From Blasia pusilla (lineage: Eukaryota > Marchantiophyta > Marchantiopsida > Blasiales): a DNA stretch of 64,000 nt. The first letter of the stretch is position 1. Every line of letters begins with the position of its first letter. Both the position numbers and the translations under genes were made by a program. Below are positions 32,722 to 42,625 of the stretch, piece after piece. The notes under the pieces are model-generated. The model had not been told where the DNA came from. It ran no database searches and was given only the letters and a program-made list of their open reading frames with translations. The stretch spans positions 50,468,001 to 50,532,000 of the forward strand of contig CM114272.1 of the NCBI GenBank assembly GCA_050084515.1. Reading direction: 5' to 3'.

Positions 32722-33728
32722 TCGTGACCTCATGACCAAACGAGTGCCAAAGCGGAACATCGGAACATTAGCGGGCTCACGCTAAGATGGTTTGCGCGTT
32801 GGAGTGGTCTTGAAGAAGAGACAAGAGACGGGATGCAAGCGAGGCTTCGCGTTTCAGATGTTGTGGTCGCGATTGAGAAACCTGGTCCAAACGTGGAACA
32901 AGACTTGAAAGGAGTTGAGTCTAGAAAGTGGGTTGCCAAAGGAAGAATCCGGATTTGGGAGGCCACTAGCGTTTGAGAGTTTCCGACTGTATTTATGGCC
33001 ATAACTTTTAGCGCCAAGATGCGTTTGGATCAAGCAAGAGTGCGTTGTAATACTTATGGAAAGATGGTTCAAACGCACTAAAGATCTCTGCAAATGCATA
33101 AGCAATGGCTGAGAAACAACCTCGAAACGACTGTAAGTAGAGTCGGGTTGAGGGCCACAATGAAGGGCCCGACACTCCTTTTCCAAAGGGAGGGGGGGGG
33201 GGGTAATTGGAGAACCCGAGAAGTACTAGTAAGGGGGGAAGGTCTCCAAGAGTGCTTGGAACTAGAACCCCACTTTGGGCGCCACGGGGCGACTCAAGGG
33301 CATGGAACGGATCGAGAGTTTGGGGTTGGGTTGGAAAACCTGAACCAAGTCTATGGAGGTGATTTCAGACATCCCTCTTGGATTTCACCCCGCGACTCAA
33401 TTACTTGGGTCTCGGTTTGGAACTCAAACAAGGTCCGTTGAATAGTTGGGATCACTAGGCGCGCAAGTGCCGTTTTAGGTTCCTGGACTAATCAGGAAGT
33501 CTGTTCCAAGTCTTGAAGGACTTGCCATGTTTTGGAAACTAGGAAGTAAGAAAGGTTGAGCTTGATGAGACGCCGAGTTGAGACCTCGGTGGGTTGAACG
33601 CTGGTTGGCTCAGACCCGACTAACGAGAGTGCGTGTTTGGATGCAGATCAGCGATGAGATTGTGTCCTACTAAACGTAGGCTTCCGCAACAATAAAGATT
33701 GACGTTCAAGGAGAGTAGGGGCGCGATA
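32722..33728. mobile_element. Unidentified 1.0-kb insertion in element A pol
   Basis: Element B reads straight through this position (RT thumb into RNase H), while A has 1,007 extra bases flanked by the direct repeat GATTATG (32,715-32,721 and 33,729-33,735). The insert starts TCGTGACCTC and ends GGCGCGATA. I see no convincing terminal inverted repeat, no coding capacity and no poly(A). It contains a run of 12 G (33,192-33,203). A non-autonomous transposon, or a solo LTR of an unknown family, would fit. Confidence 0.7.
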
Positions 33729-34250
33729 GATTATGCGGTGAAAGCAGGATCCCTTACCGCGTTACTTAAAAAAAACTACCAAATGGGAGTGAACCCCACC
33801 TTGCCAAGCGGCATTTGACGCCTTAAAGGCGGCATTGCAAAAGGCTCATGTACGTCGGTCCCCCGATTGGACCAAACCCTTCCACGTATATGTGGACACA
33901 TCCTCATTTGCCATTGGAGTGGTGCTCAGCGAATTGGATGAGAATAAACATGATTTCCCGGTTTACTATGCAGGCCAAAAACTATCTTCACCTGAACAGA
34001 AATATTCAACTATTGAATGAGAGGCATTAGGCATGGTCTTATCGTGCAAAAAGTTCCGTCAGTATTTATTAGGGTACGAGTTTGTCTTCCATGTAGATTA
34101 TTTTGTGCTCCGCCCATTAATGGTTAAGGCAGACCTGTTAGGTCGCATTTTGTGATGGATCCTATTACTCCAAGAATTCACATTTGATGTCATTACCCGT
34201 GCCGGCAAGGTTCATACCAACGCGGATTTTCTTTCCCGGTTGAGGATGAC
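33729..34250 (+). pseudogene. Element A RNase H domain
   Basis: After the insertion the frame gives FHVYVDTSSFAIGVVLSELD (first Asp of RNase H), then PVYYAGQKLSSPEQKYSTIE (the catalytic Glu region), a stop, MVLSCKKFRQYLLGYEFVFH, VDYFVLRPL and NADFLSRLRM. The blocks correspond one to one with element B. A TGA at about 34,155 stands where B has CGA. The domain would degrade RNA in RNA/DNA hybrids. Confidence 0.85.
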
Positions 34251-35674
34251 GAACGCGGACCTCACACAATCCGTGGATGACACCTTTCCCGATGAAGACC
34301 TGTTCCAGATCACGGAGGACCGGTTGTGCCAATCCTTTTATGAAGATATTTTGCGTTTCTTAATTACTCTGCGACTTCCCGCCCCTATGACAGTGGAGGA
34401 ACGAGTAGTCTTTTTACATAAGATAGGAGCATATGAGATATGTCAGGGGATACTATTCAAATTAGGTGCGTATGAAGAGTATCCGCGATGCTTGGAAGCA
34501 GAAGAAATCCCCCACGTCATCAGAGCCATGCATGCGGCTGATTTTGGTGGACACTACGCTGTAAAAAAATACGGTTAAGAAAATCTTGGTTGCACGTTAT
34601 TGGTGGCCAACTATCTACGAAGATGTAGGTAACTTTATTCAAAGTTGTCATGCATGCCAAAGAGCAGGTCGACCAACGGCTACCTCAAGGTGGCCTTTGA
34701 TACCCATCATGCCGCTAGCGCCGTTTGAAAAATGGGGTATTGACTTTGTGGGCCCCATTTCCCCCGCTACTCGCCACACAAGGCGAAAATATATTTTGAT
34801 AGCTACCGACTACTGTACCAAGATGGTGGAGGTGGTGGCCACGCGCAAAGATGATAGTGAGGCTGTGGCCAAATTTTTATACAAAATGATTATCACCTAG
34901 TATGGTTGCCCGTTGGAATTAGTAAGCGATCGAGACACCCATTTTCTGAACCAGACTATTCAATCTTTAACGTCACACTTTCTCATTAAGCATCGGAAGA
35001 CCACGCCCTACAACCCTAAAGCCAACGGGTTGACTGAAAAATCTAACGGCGGGATCTGCCAGATATTGAATTGATTGACGGTAACGTATTCCTATGATTG
35101 GGACACGAAAATTTCCGCGGCATTGTGGGCATACCAAACAGCCAAGAAGGTTACTACAAAGTATACCCCGTTCTTCCTGACTTATGGCGTTCATCCCTTA
35201 ACACGTATTGAATGGGCTTTGCCCACTGATCGAGTGTTGGAAGGAACGAGAACGGAGGCAGTCGGCGAGGTTTTCCAAGGAAGGAATAAGACCTTAGTTG
35301 CATTGGAGGAAGCACGCACGTTGGCTTTAGGCTAGACCAAACATGTGCAAAACAAACGCAAGCAACGATACGATCGAAATCTGCGGCCGTAATCTATAAG
35401 CGTTGGAGACCTGGTGTTGTTGTATGATAACCGTCGGCTAAAGTTCCCCGAAAAGTTAAAATTAAACTAGATGGGACCCTACCAGGTATTGGCCATCTAT
35501 GATAACGGATCACTACAGTTGGGGACCTTACAGGGCGAATCCTTGCCCACTTGTGTCAATGGGATGCATGTTGGGCGGTATCATGAGCCTCAACCCTACC
35601 CGGACGGAAACCGGAGGGAAGGGGGTGAGCGACTGCTTGAAGCTTTGCAAAAGGGCGAAGCGCAAGGATACTAG
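34240..35674 (+). pseudogene. Element A integrase
   Basis: The N-terminal zinc domain is visible as H...H (MHAADFGGHYAVKK) and C..C (FIQSCHACQRAGR), with a frame change near 34,575. The catalytic core has WGIDFVGPISP (first Asp), LVSDRDTHFLNQT (second Asp) and NGLTEKSNGGICQ (Glu), that is D, D, E in order. After a stop the fragment TAKKVTTKYTPFFLTYGVHP follows, then the C-terminal beta domain GPYQVLAIYDNGSLQLGTLQ. No chromodomain follows. Several stops (about 34,898, 35,074 and 35,333) inactivate it. Confidence 0.88.
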
Positions 35675-35775
35675 AACTTCGCAAAAGCGCAAAGCGCGAT
35701 GTATGGGGGCTTTGCAGAGACGCAAAGCGCGAGAGTATTTGAGCTTTGCAAAAGAGCGAAGCGCCAAACTGAATG
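35636..35775 (+). repeat. Short GCAAAGCGC repeats at the pol 3' end
   Basis: Words of the type GCTTTGCAAAAGGGCGAAGC recur about three times with 50-60 bp spacing. They resemble the GAAGC words that fill the LTRs of the same element. The left half partly pairs with the right half, so short hairpins are possible. Confidence 0.6.
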
Positions 35776-36020
35776 TTGCAGTCCCGGCGCCAAGGCCAAG
35801 AGCCCGCATAATGTTGGGACTATATAAGCATCCCTACTTTAACCGGACGGGTATTTTCATGGACGGAGTCACCACAAAGTTGTGTAGCAGACCAAAGCGG
35901 GGCGTTCACCAAGATCGATCTACCAGCATGCCTCATGAAGACTCCACGCCCATTCTGCGAAGTGCGGCCATGCCTATGGTCAAGTTGTCACCAGAGTTGG
36001 TCGAAGCGCTTGAGGAACGG

Positions 36021-36812
36021 TGTCGTATAGTAAAATCAGCAAGTGTGTAAACTCCTTCCTCGTTAAGTATTAGATAGATTTTTACTAGTATTAAGTAAAT
36101 TAGCTTAGGAAAAGGAAATTCCCATGTTTAAACCTCTTTATGGTGCCTCTTTTATGCGGGCCCAACTTTAGAAAAGAGGTAATAAATAAAGGATGACTTT
36201 AAAAAGTAAAGAAGTGAGGTTGGTACTTTAATGAAAAGCAAAAGTAGGCTTGGTTGGTGCCTAGGTTAGTTGGGGTAATTTGGAAAATATCAAGTGGGTA
36301 AAAGAGGATATTTTGGAAGAGATAAGAGGAAATCTACTGTGTCAAAATGTGATTGGCTACGCCTTGAGAGGAAGCCATGTGGCACAAGATAAGATTAGCT
36401 CTATTTCGTACTCTTGTGGATCTCTTGTGAGTATATAAAGAGGAGGGACCTTCAAGGGTTCATCACCTTCTATTCCACATCTTGAGTCTTTCGTGTCACT
36501 CTTGAGTGTATGACTTTGGGATTGCTTGCTCTTCCAATGAGAGTGGATCACCCCTCTTGGGAGAGTAACTTGACCATGGTCTATTCTTCGAAAGGTTTCT
36601 AGAGTGTGGTGTGTGTATGGAGATGAGAGGTTTGTCACCTTAGAGGTGTTTAATCATACTAAAATAATGAATGTTTTGGCTTGTTACTTCCCCAATGAGA
36701 GTGGATTATCTCTCTTGGGAGAATAACTTTGCCAAAACCCATTCTTGAGGAGAGTAGAGAATGTCTGTCAAGCATGGATAGGGATGGAGCACGAGTTGTG
36801 CCCGACTTTCCT
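36021..36812 (+). repeat. Element C 5' LTR
   Basis: It aligns with D's 3' LTR from TGTCGTATAG to ACTTTCCT, where the two diverge, which sets both edges (about 792 bp here, about 794 bp in D after removing the nested chromovirus). It has a TATA box at 36,432-36,439 and two copies of a hairpin word (36,531-36,563 and 36,688-36,721). The ends are not a perfect TG...CA, so the right edge is approximate. Confidence 0.7.
36432..36439 (+). promoter_or_regulatory. TATA box of element C LTR
   Basis: TATATAAA lies about 380 bp before the LTR end. The same box (ACTATATAAA on the minus strand) is at 55,161-55,170 in D. Confidence 0.65.
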
Positions 36813-37183
36813 TTCCTTAATCCATACCATATCAAGTTACTGTTTGTTGATAGGCACTGGTTCACTCGCTATTTAGTTTATCACTTTGGGGACGCGTTCA
36901 TGAACCAGGTCATTCAATCTCCAACTCTGGTGATCCCCTTCCTATCGTCACATATGGAAGGACATGGGATTGTACTTTGTATGTCCTTATATAGCGATCC
37001 ATGGACGTCAATAGGCCTCCTCAAGTAGGGTTTAATATTGGTTGTGCTATCTTCCTCGTATACAAGCGTAAAATAGTTTATAGGGATTTTATAATTAGGA
37101 ATTTCGAGGTCCGATGTTACGAAGAAGTGATCGCCTCGACACTTCCATTTGTGATACCTGTCGTGAGAGAATGGAGAGTATAA
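36729..37183 (+). pseudogene. Leader reading frames shared with the chromovirus
   Basis: Two short frames overlap at 37,001-37,028. The first includes FPFLNPYHIKLLFVDRHWFT and RYLVYHFGDAF. The second includes MDVNRPPQVGFN and YEEVIASTLPFVIPVV. The same two blocks occur at 54,120-54,562 (-) in the chromovirus leader, about 50-60% identical by eye. The start overlaps the LTR end. In both elements the module sits between the 5' LTR and gag. I do not recognise the protein. It may be a captured gene piece or a small pre-gag protein. In C a two-base difference breaks the frame before the first block ends. Confidence 0.5.
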
Positions 37184-37336
37184 ATAATAATTTTATATTG
37201 AAAATGGAGATCTTCTCAGAGAGTTCATCTTGCATCGACCGCGTCTGCCGCAGCTAGAAGGCCTGCCCTTACTCGAAGAAAGGCTCTCGACACGACAAAT
37301 GATGCTTCCACTGAGAGATCTTTGAGGCGGTAGATT

Positions 37337-38494
37337 TTGTTTGCAAGTTGGAGTCTTATCAAGATGACTACTTTTGGTAGTACTTCATCAATGGGAACTG
37401 AGGGAGATGAGGATCTTCTCGGAACTTTCACAATATTGTTGAGCCAACAAGGAGGAGTTAACATAGGAGAGCAAAGATCAACAAGGGCTCTTAAAGCGAT
37501 TGTAAAGAAGTTGGGAAGATTTGATGGGAGGAACATCACCAAGTATGTTCGAGAGTACGTGTGTGAGATGGAGGTAAATCGTGTACCCAAAGGTGATATG
37601 GTGTCGAGTTTTGAGTTAGCTGTAATACGAGAAATTCGTAGTCAAGTGAAGAAGTTGAGAGTAGAAAATGCAACCTCGTGGGAGGAGTATGAGCAGTTGC
37701 TGAAAGGAGAATTCTTCGATGATGATGTGGATCGGGTGACTAAGAGGAGTTTTAAAGAATGAATAGAGCAACGTCCAGGGAAGGGAATGACTCCAAATGA
37801 ATTATTGAGTGAGTTTGAGAAGCGCTTTTTTTAGCTTTCTTCTTCCGAAAGAGCAACTCTAGACTTGAGGAAAACTGAGTTATTCCTTGAGGCGGCTGAC
37901 GAGAATTTGGAGGACAAGCTTTTCATAATGTTGGCGGACAAGATCGAAGAAGGAGGTATCAGTACTAATTGGAAGAAAGTGGAAGAAGATGTTGCTATCC
38001 TTACAAAGCAAAATCGAAGTAGAGGTAGAACCGCACTATTCAAGTCGGAGGTATTAATTTCAAATCCATTGCTTAAGCTCGTTTCAACAAAACTTGAAGA
38101 TTCTGCTGTATATGAGTTGGTGAAAGGTTTGAGAGAATTGAGAGTAGAAATGGCAGAGCTTAAACTTGATAGGAATCCTAGTGTTGGTGCTCCTTTGACA
38201 AGTAGGAACTTTGTGAGAAGATGTATATGGTGTGATACTGTTGAGCATCAACGTCGAGAATGTGAAGAGTTTTCAGAAGCTCTTAGGAATGGAATAGTAA
38301 ACTTCAAAGATGGGAAGATTCATTCAACGCAGACTGGTATGCTGTTGAATACCAACTTTGGTAGAGGAGGAATGAAAGGCTTAGTGAGAAGTCAAGTAGG
38401 AGTTGCCACTACGGCATTAGATTTTGATACCTTTGCAGTAAAAATAGAAGTGCCTATTGTATCTGTGAATCATTACAATTTCCTCGAGAAGTGA
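37337..38494 (+). pseudogene. Element C gag
   Basis: The first frame (37,337-37,762) has LGRFDGRNITKYVREYVCEM, the usual start of a gypsy Gag capsid domain. After stops at 37,760 and 37,831 the second frame (37,865-38,494) continues with an acidic helical part and one zinc knuckle, CIWCDTVEHQRREC (C-x2-C-x4-H-x4-C), at about 38,220. Both frames belong to one protein of about 400 residues interrupted by the two stops. It packages RNA in the particle. Confidence 0.75.
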
Positions 38495-38991
38495 TGATAC
38501 GAGGGGCAGAGACTATCCGTCATCTGATTGGATGGGATGATCCAGTGGAAGCAAGGTGTGTTAAAGCATACCTAGGACAAGAGAAACATGTGAGTTGGCA
38601 AGATGCTAGTGTGGAGGAGAAAAGCAGACGTGACAATGATGGTGCTGATCTCGAGGAAGCTACAAGAAGAGCGAGGACCGTAAGAAGGAAAGGGCAACTA
38701 GAGGCGCAACCATCAAGAGAAGAAGGGCCTTCTACATCTGAATCTATGATAGATTCTCAAATGAAAGAAGATGGAATGAAGGAGAAAGAATTGAGGTCTT
38801 CCCAGAAGACCAAGGGTAAGACTTCTACATACAAGTTGCGGTCTGATACAGAGACAAGCACGAATTTAAAGGAGATTCTTGAGGAGAGGATTTTGTGTGC
38901 GAAAATAGAGTTTTCTTTGAGGAAAGTCTTGGGCATAGCCAAACATGACTTTCATGAGTTGATCATAGATGTGATCAAAAGGAAAAGGTAG
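38491..38991 (+). pseudogene. Element C gag-protease linker
   Basis: The frame overlaps the gag end and gives a highly charged, Glu/Lys/Arg-rich protein (for example VSWQDASVEEKSRRDNDG), ending in FHELIIDVIKRKR. The lack of hydrophobic core blocks suggests a disordered or coiled-coil linker between gag and protease. No enzymatic motif is present. It overlaps gag by four bases (ATGA), which could also reflect a frameshift in one polyprotein. Confidence 0.5.
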
Positions 38992-39120
38992 ATGACTGCA
39001 GATATGGTGATGGTGAGGGCATTTGATACTGACATCACATAAGAAGAAGATGAAGAGCTTTGCCAATTTTTTGGACAAAAGCTTGACTTACAAGGAGAAG
39101 AGGCGAGAGTAGGAGAAGCC

Positions 39121-39650
39121 TTGACAGAAAAAGGTGAAGAAAGACACAATGGTGGATACTATTCTCGGTCATATTGGGCGCGTGCAATGACGGAGGCTAG
39201 AGTTCGACTCGGCTCTCTCCAAGAGTCAGTTCTGGCTCTCGTTGATCATGGTTCGGAGATCAACATCATGTCGCGAAGTGTATACGACAAAGGGATGTGG
39301 CCAATTGATATAGGGCATGGATGGGTACTTGAGCGGCTAACAACCAAAAAGGTGAACTTTACGGTGCTTGTCCATCCGTCAAAATCCGTATCGGAGATAT
39401 GTTAATTGAGCAAAATTTCTTTGTTCAGACTGGAGCTGCTTATCCTGTGATTCTTGGGCAACCTTACATCACAGCATCGAGAATGAAGACCAAAGTCATG
39501 GATGATGGGTCTCATTATGCCCGTATTAGAAGTCAGGATGGAACAAGATCGGTTCAATTTCTTACTGTACGAGTAGGTCATGAAAGGAACAGGGAGAAGT
39601 TGAGAGATGGTCCTATGAAGGTAGAAAAGGAGTTTTCGGATTTTTAGTTA
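39121..39650 (+). pseudogene. Element C aspartic protease
   Basis: The block VLALVDHGSEINIMSRSVYD holds the retropepsin active site, but the canonical D-S/T-G triad is D-H-G, so the enzyme is probably dead. In the following frame FVQTGAAYPVILGQPYITAS is the second hydrophobic-Gly block (ILGQPY). One frame break at about 39,400 separates them. Confidence 0.75.
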
Positions 39651-39888
39651 GCACTCCTATAGAGCGGGAATATGGGGGTGCAGAGAAAAGAAAGAGTCGT
39701 CCGCTAGCACAAGGGGAAGAATCATATATGTTTAGGTGTGGGTTTTCTCAATGTTTTTCTTCGTGGTCTAGTAGATTCCAAATGATGAAAGAAATGAATG
39801 ACAAAAAAAAGACGTTTTATGAAAGAAAAAAAAGGAGGGTCTGTTAAAATGTGAGGGTGTTCTATTAGATGAAGAGTTCATTAGTGGG

Positions 39889-40590
39889 ATGTATGAAGAA
39901 GAGGGTTTTGGAGATAGTCTTGAAGAGGTGTTTACCCAAATGAGCACCAATTCGCTGGATACAAGTGTGATTACAATTCACTCGGGTGAGTTACATGAAG
40001 AAATATCAAGGTTCATGGAAGGAGAAAATGAATATGAATCTATGGAGAAGGAAGCGGATGGGCACAAGTTTGAGTCTGACGAATATCCCATGGAGGCACA
40101 AGTGAACACAAAATACAAGACGGTGGCCCGAAAGGTGAAACCAATGGCTACTCAACTACCAGAGGGTTGTGGCAGACAAGTAGAATGCGCATTAATGGAG
40201 CCAAGTCTGCGGGATGTGAGGAAGATAGGACACAAGTTCACAGAAGAGACGCTAGATCGTCTGCAAATTGGACAGGATGAGTTTCTCACAGAAATTGAAA
40301 GGAAAAGTTTTTGGGAGATGTTACGGAGACATGGTAAGGCCTTCTCTTTTACTACATAAGAAATTAGTTGTGTAGACACGAGTGTGGTGGCACCGATGGT
40401 AATTTTCACAGTTCCACATGTGCCTTGGGATTTGAAACCCATACAAGTACCACGAGCTATGATTCCCAAGCTGATTGAGTTATTGAAGGAGAAGATACAG
40501 ATGGGTATCTTTGGGTTCCTTGGGGAGCTTCGTTCCTCCAATGCAGCAGCCAAGTTTCGAAGAAAGGGTCTTCGATATCGAGCTGAGTGA
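39889..40590 (+). pseudogene. Element C pre-RT and RT N-terminus
   Basis: The frame 39,889-40,359 contains YKTVARKVKPMATQLPEGCG, FTEETLDRLQIGQDEFLTEI and MLRRHGKAFSF, the spacer that precedes RT in this gypsy family. After one stop VFTVPHVPWDLKPIQVPRAM and LIELLKEKIQMGI follow, the start of the RT fingers, and then homology is lost. The palm with its catalytic Asp residues is absent. Confidence 0.75.
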
Positions 40591-40592
40591 CA

Positions 40593-42223
40593 AGAATGGA
40601 CGCCGGATGATTGGCGAGCAACTTATTTGCTCATGGCCGCTCCAAAGTACGAGTATGACACCGAATTTTTGGTAAAGCACGAAGATTTGTTGGCACTCTG
40701 TTGTGTAACGTGTGATCGCCTTGGCAAGAATGGCTACAAGGCTACTTTGTTGTCTCCGCCATTGTTTGGAGTTTTGCAAGCATGTGATGACTTTCTTTTA
40801 TCCTGCTCGTTCTTACTACCTCACGAATAAGCTCGTCAAGATGTGCTATATCATTTGGAATCAGCACCTGGACCCCGAAGCACCAAGAGTCGACTTCGCT
40901 TCTTTTGTGGACGGGCACGTATGCGCAATGCTAGAAGCACTTCATCCGAGCATGAAGTCATTCCTGTCTCCTTTTTTAATCCATCTGTATATTCATAAGC
41001 AAGAATTGACGGCCGACGAGGCGCTAGATTGGTCGCAAGTCACTCTCGTCCGCTTGCCAAGAAAGAGCAGAACGGTCACTAGTGGGAGCCGCGAAGTCAC
41101 CCCGCCACGCGAAGCAACCCCAAAGCAACATCCGCATACTTTGGCTTCAAGGAAGGCCGAGGAGTTCACCGAATTGCCAAGACCGAAGCGCGGCAGAGTC
41201 AATTTTGAAACACCTTTGGAACCAGAGCCCGTAACTCAGGAGGACTCTGACAAGACGCCTTGTGCTAGCGATCACCGTCTTGCTCTTCGTCTCATGTCCG
41301 AGACAACCAACGACATGGTGTGGTTCCTGAATTTGGCTGTCCCGGTCATGAATCAACTACAATATGTTCTCCACCTAGAAGACACAGCGGCAGTGGATAA
41401 GTATTTACAAGCCCTTGATGACCTCAACTGTAGGGCCAAATCTTCGTCAGAGAACGAAGCACAGCGCAAAGTGGCAGAAGCAAATCTTCAGCTGCGGGAT
41501 CAAGAACTCCAAGACACTAAGACGACGCTTCGCAAAGTTCAAAGCGACTTGGTCCAGAGTTAGTACGAAGCACGGAACGCACGCCAATGGGAGAGCTTGG
41601 TGATTAACTTGGAGTGTGGGGTTGATTAGTTAGCTTCGTAGATCAAGGAAGCTTTGCAACTCATTCAACAATATCGACACCAAATGCATCGTATTACCAA
41701 CAAATTCAAGAAATTGGCCACACAACACGCTCAGTCTTCGAAGTTGCTTCAAGAACATCAAGAAAAAAACAAAGACTTAGTGGCACAGTGGTCGGAGGCT
41801 ACAGGGAGGATCGCTGTCTTGGAGGCAAAACAGAAGCTGCTCAACGAAGTGCAGTTAGACCCGAGAGATGTCAAGGAGTTAGTTGACAAAGCAGGCAAGA
41901 ATTTCGATCATCTGATGAGCGAGGAGACCGACTATGTCAACAAACATTGGAAGCACCAATTTGACAACCATACAAAGTCTCTCTCGGAAGTTGTTCCCAA
42001 CCTCTCGATTACTCTTGAAGAACTACCACTATTTACTCCATCCGATGTCTTAGTCCAGAACGAAGTATTAGGAAGTTCGCTAGTTGTTAACAAATGGCAA
42101 GAAAGAATGCGAAATCACACCCCCAACATTATCAACAAACCTTCTACTATTCACGGTCGTTTTGCAGCTACGCCTGAGTTCGATAGTTTAGAAGATACTT
42201 TTGTGGAATTAGAAGAAACATCC
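40593..42223 (+). pseudogene. Element A accessory reading frame, coiled-coil rich
   Basis: A frame of roughly 540 residues lies between the integrase and the polypurine tract of A. It starts around EWTPDDWRATYLLMAAPKYE and has one frame break (near 40,795) and stops at about 41,562-41,640. The N-terminal 200 residues look globular. A Pro/Arg-rich linker follows (GSREVTPPREATPKQHPH), then long helical, heptad-like segments (EAQRKVAEANLQLRDQELQD; RITNKFKKLATQHAQSSKLL). I see no signal peptide, transmembrane segment or nuclease motif, so it is not an obvious envelope protein. Athila/Tat elements often carry an extra frame here. The start is uncertain because element C ends close by. Confidence 0.6.
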
Positions 42224-42250
42224 TGAAGTGTTCGCCGGGGCGGCTCACAT

Positions 42251-42263
42251 TTGAGGGAGGGGG
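42251..42263 (+). promoter_or_regulatory. Element A polypurine tract
   Basis: TTGAGGGAGGGGG lies directly before TA and the start of the 3' LTR, as required for plus-strand DNA priming. Confidence 0.8.
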
Positions 42264-42265
42264 TA

Positions 42266-42625
42266 TGTGATACCCACAATTTTGTACTTTTGAAGAAATA
42301 CATCTTTTTATTCAATGAAAACTTGTATATACATTATGATTTTGATTATTATATATTATTATGGGGAGGAATGAGTAAGATTAAAGTGAATCACAAAGCT
42401 CCAAGGATAAGGCAGAGAGTTAGAAAATCAAGGATTTGCCTAAGAGGAGAGGAGAATAAAATAACGAAGTCTAAAGACCCAGCAAGAAGCTTCAGAAGGA
42501 CAACGAAGCTCTGTGAAGCTCTGTGAAGCTCTGTTAAGCTCTGTCTATGAAGTGCTTTGCTCCATAACGAAGCATAAGGAAGCATGAAGAAGAAGAAGAA
42601 GAAGAGAAAGAAGTACTTTGCTCTT
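42266..42625 (+). repeat. Element A 3' LTR, truncated
   Basis: It begins TGTGATACCC and follows the 5' LTR closely (about eight substitutions and one extra copy of GTGAAGCTCT) until about 42,625, where the sequence changes to unrelated AT-rich DNA. Roughly 970 bp of the LTR are missing. Confidence 0.85.

Larger units (their letters stand above)
36021..40590 (+). mobile_element. Ty3/gypsy element C, 3'-truncated, nested in A
   Basis: It begins with an LTR (TGTCGTATAG...) and continues with a leader frame, gag, a charged linker, protease and the N-terminal approach to the RT, then stops. The pre-RT block PHVPWDLKPIQVP is the hallmark of a gypsy family distinct from Tat/Athila and from chromoviruses. 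Element D (minus strand) belongs to the same family, since their LTR segments align over about 790 bp. The right edge lies between about 40,480 and 40,600. No 3' LTR, RT core or integrase remains. It sits between the integrase and the accessory frame of A. Confidence 0.8.
27089..42625 (+). mobile_element. Tat/Athila-like Ty3/gypsy element A with nested insertions
   Basis: The order is 5' LTR, tRNA-Asp-like primer site, gag with three knuckles, protease, RT, RNase H, integrase, a long extra frame, a polypurine tract, and the first 360 bp of a 3' LTR. The RT carries YRKWNSATLKDHHPLPF and GLCNAPATFQQMM, with FLDDF at the active site, typical of the plant Tat/Athila clade. There is no chromodomain. 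Two insertions interrupt it: 32,722-33,728 and element C (36,021 to about 40,590). Without them it would be about 10 kb. Stops and frameshifts occur in every gene. The two LTRs differ by only about eight substitutions over 350 bp by eye. Confidence 0.88.

Noticed and set aside
36729-37183. Programmed frameshift between the two leader frames
   Set aside because: The frame relation looked conserved between the two copies, but base-level comparison shows a two-base difference in the first block and another indel before the second, and no slippery sequence is evident.
40593-42223. Envelope-like gene in element A
   Set aside because: No signal peptide, transmembrane helix or cleavage site is visible; coiled-coil content alone does not support an envelope.
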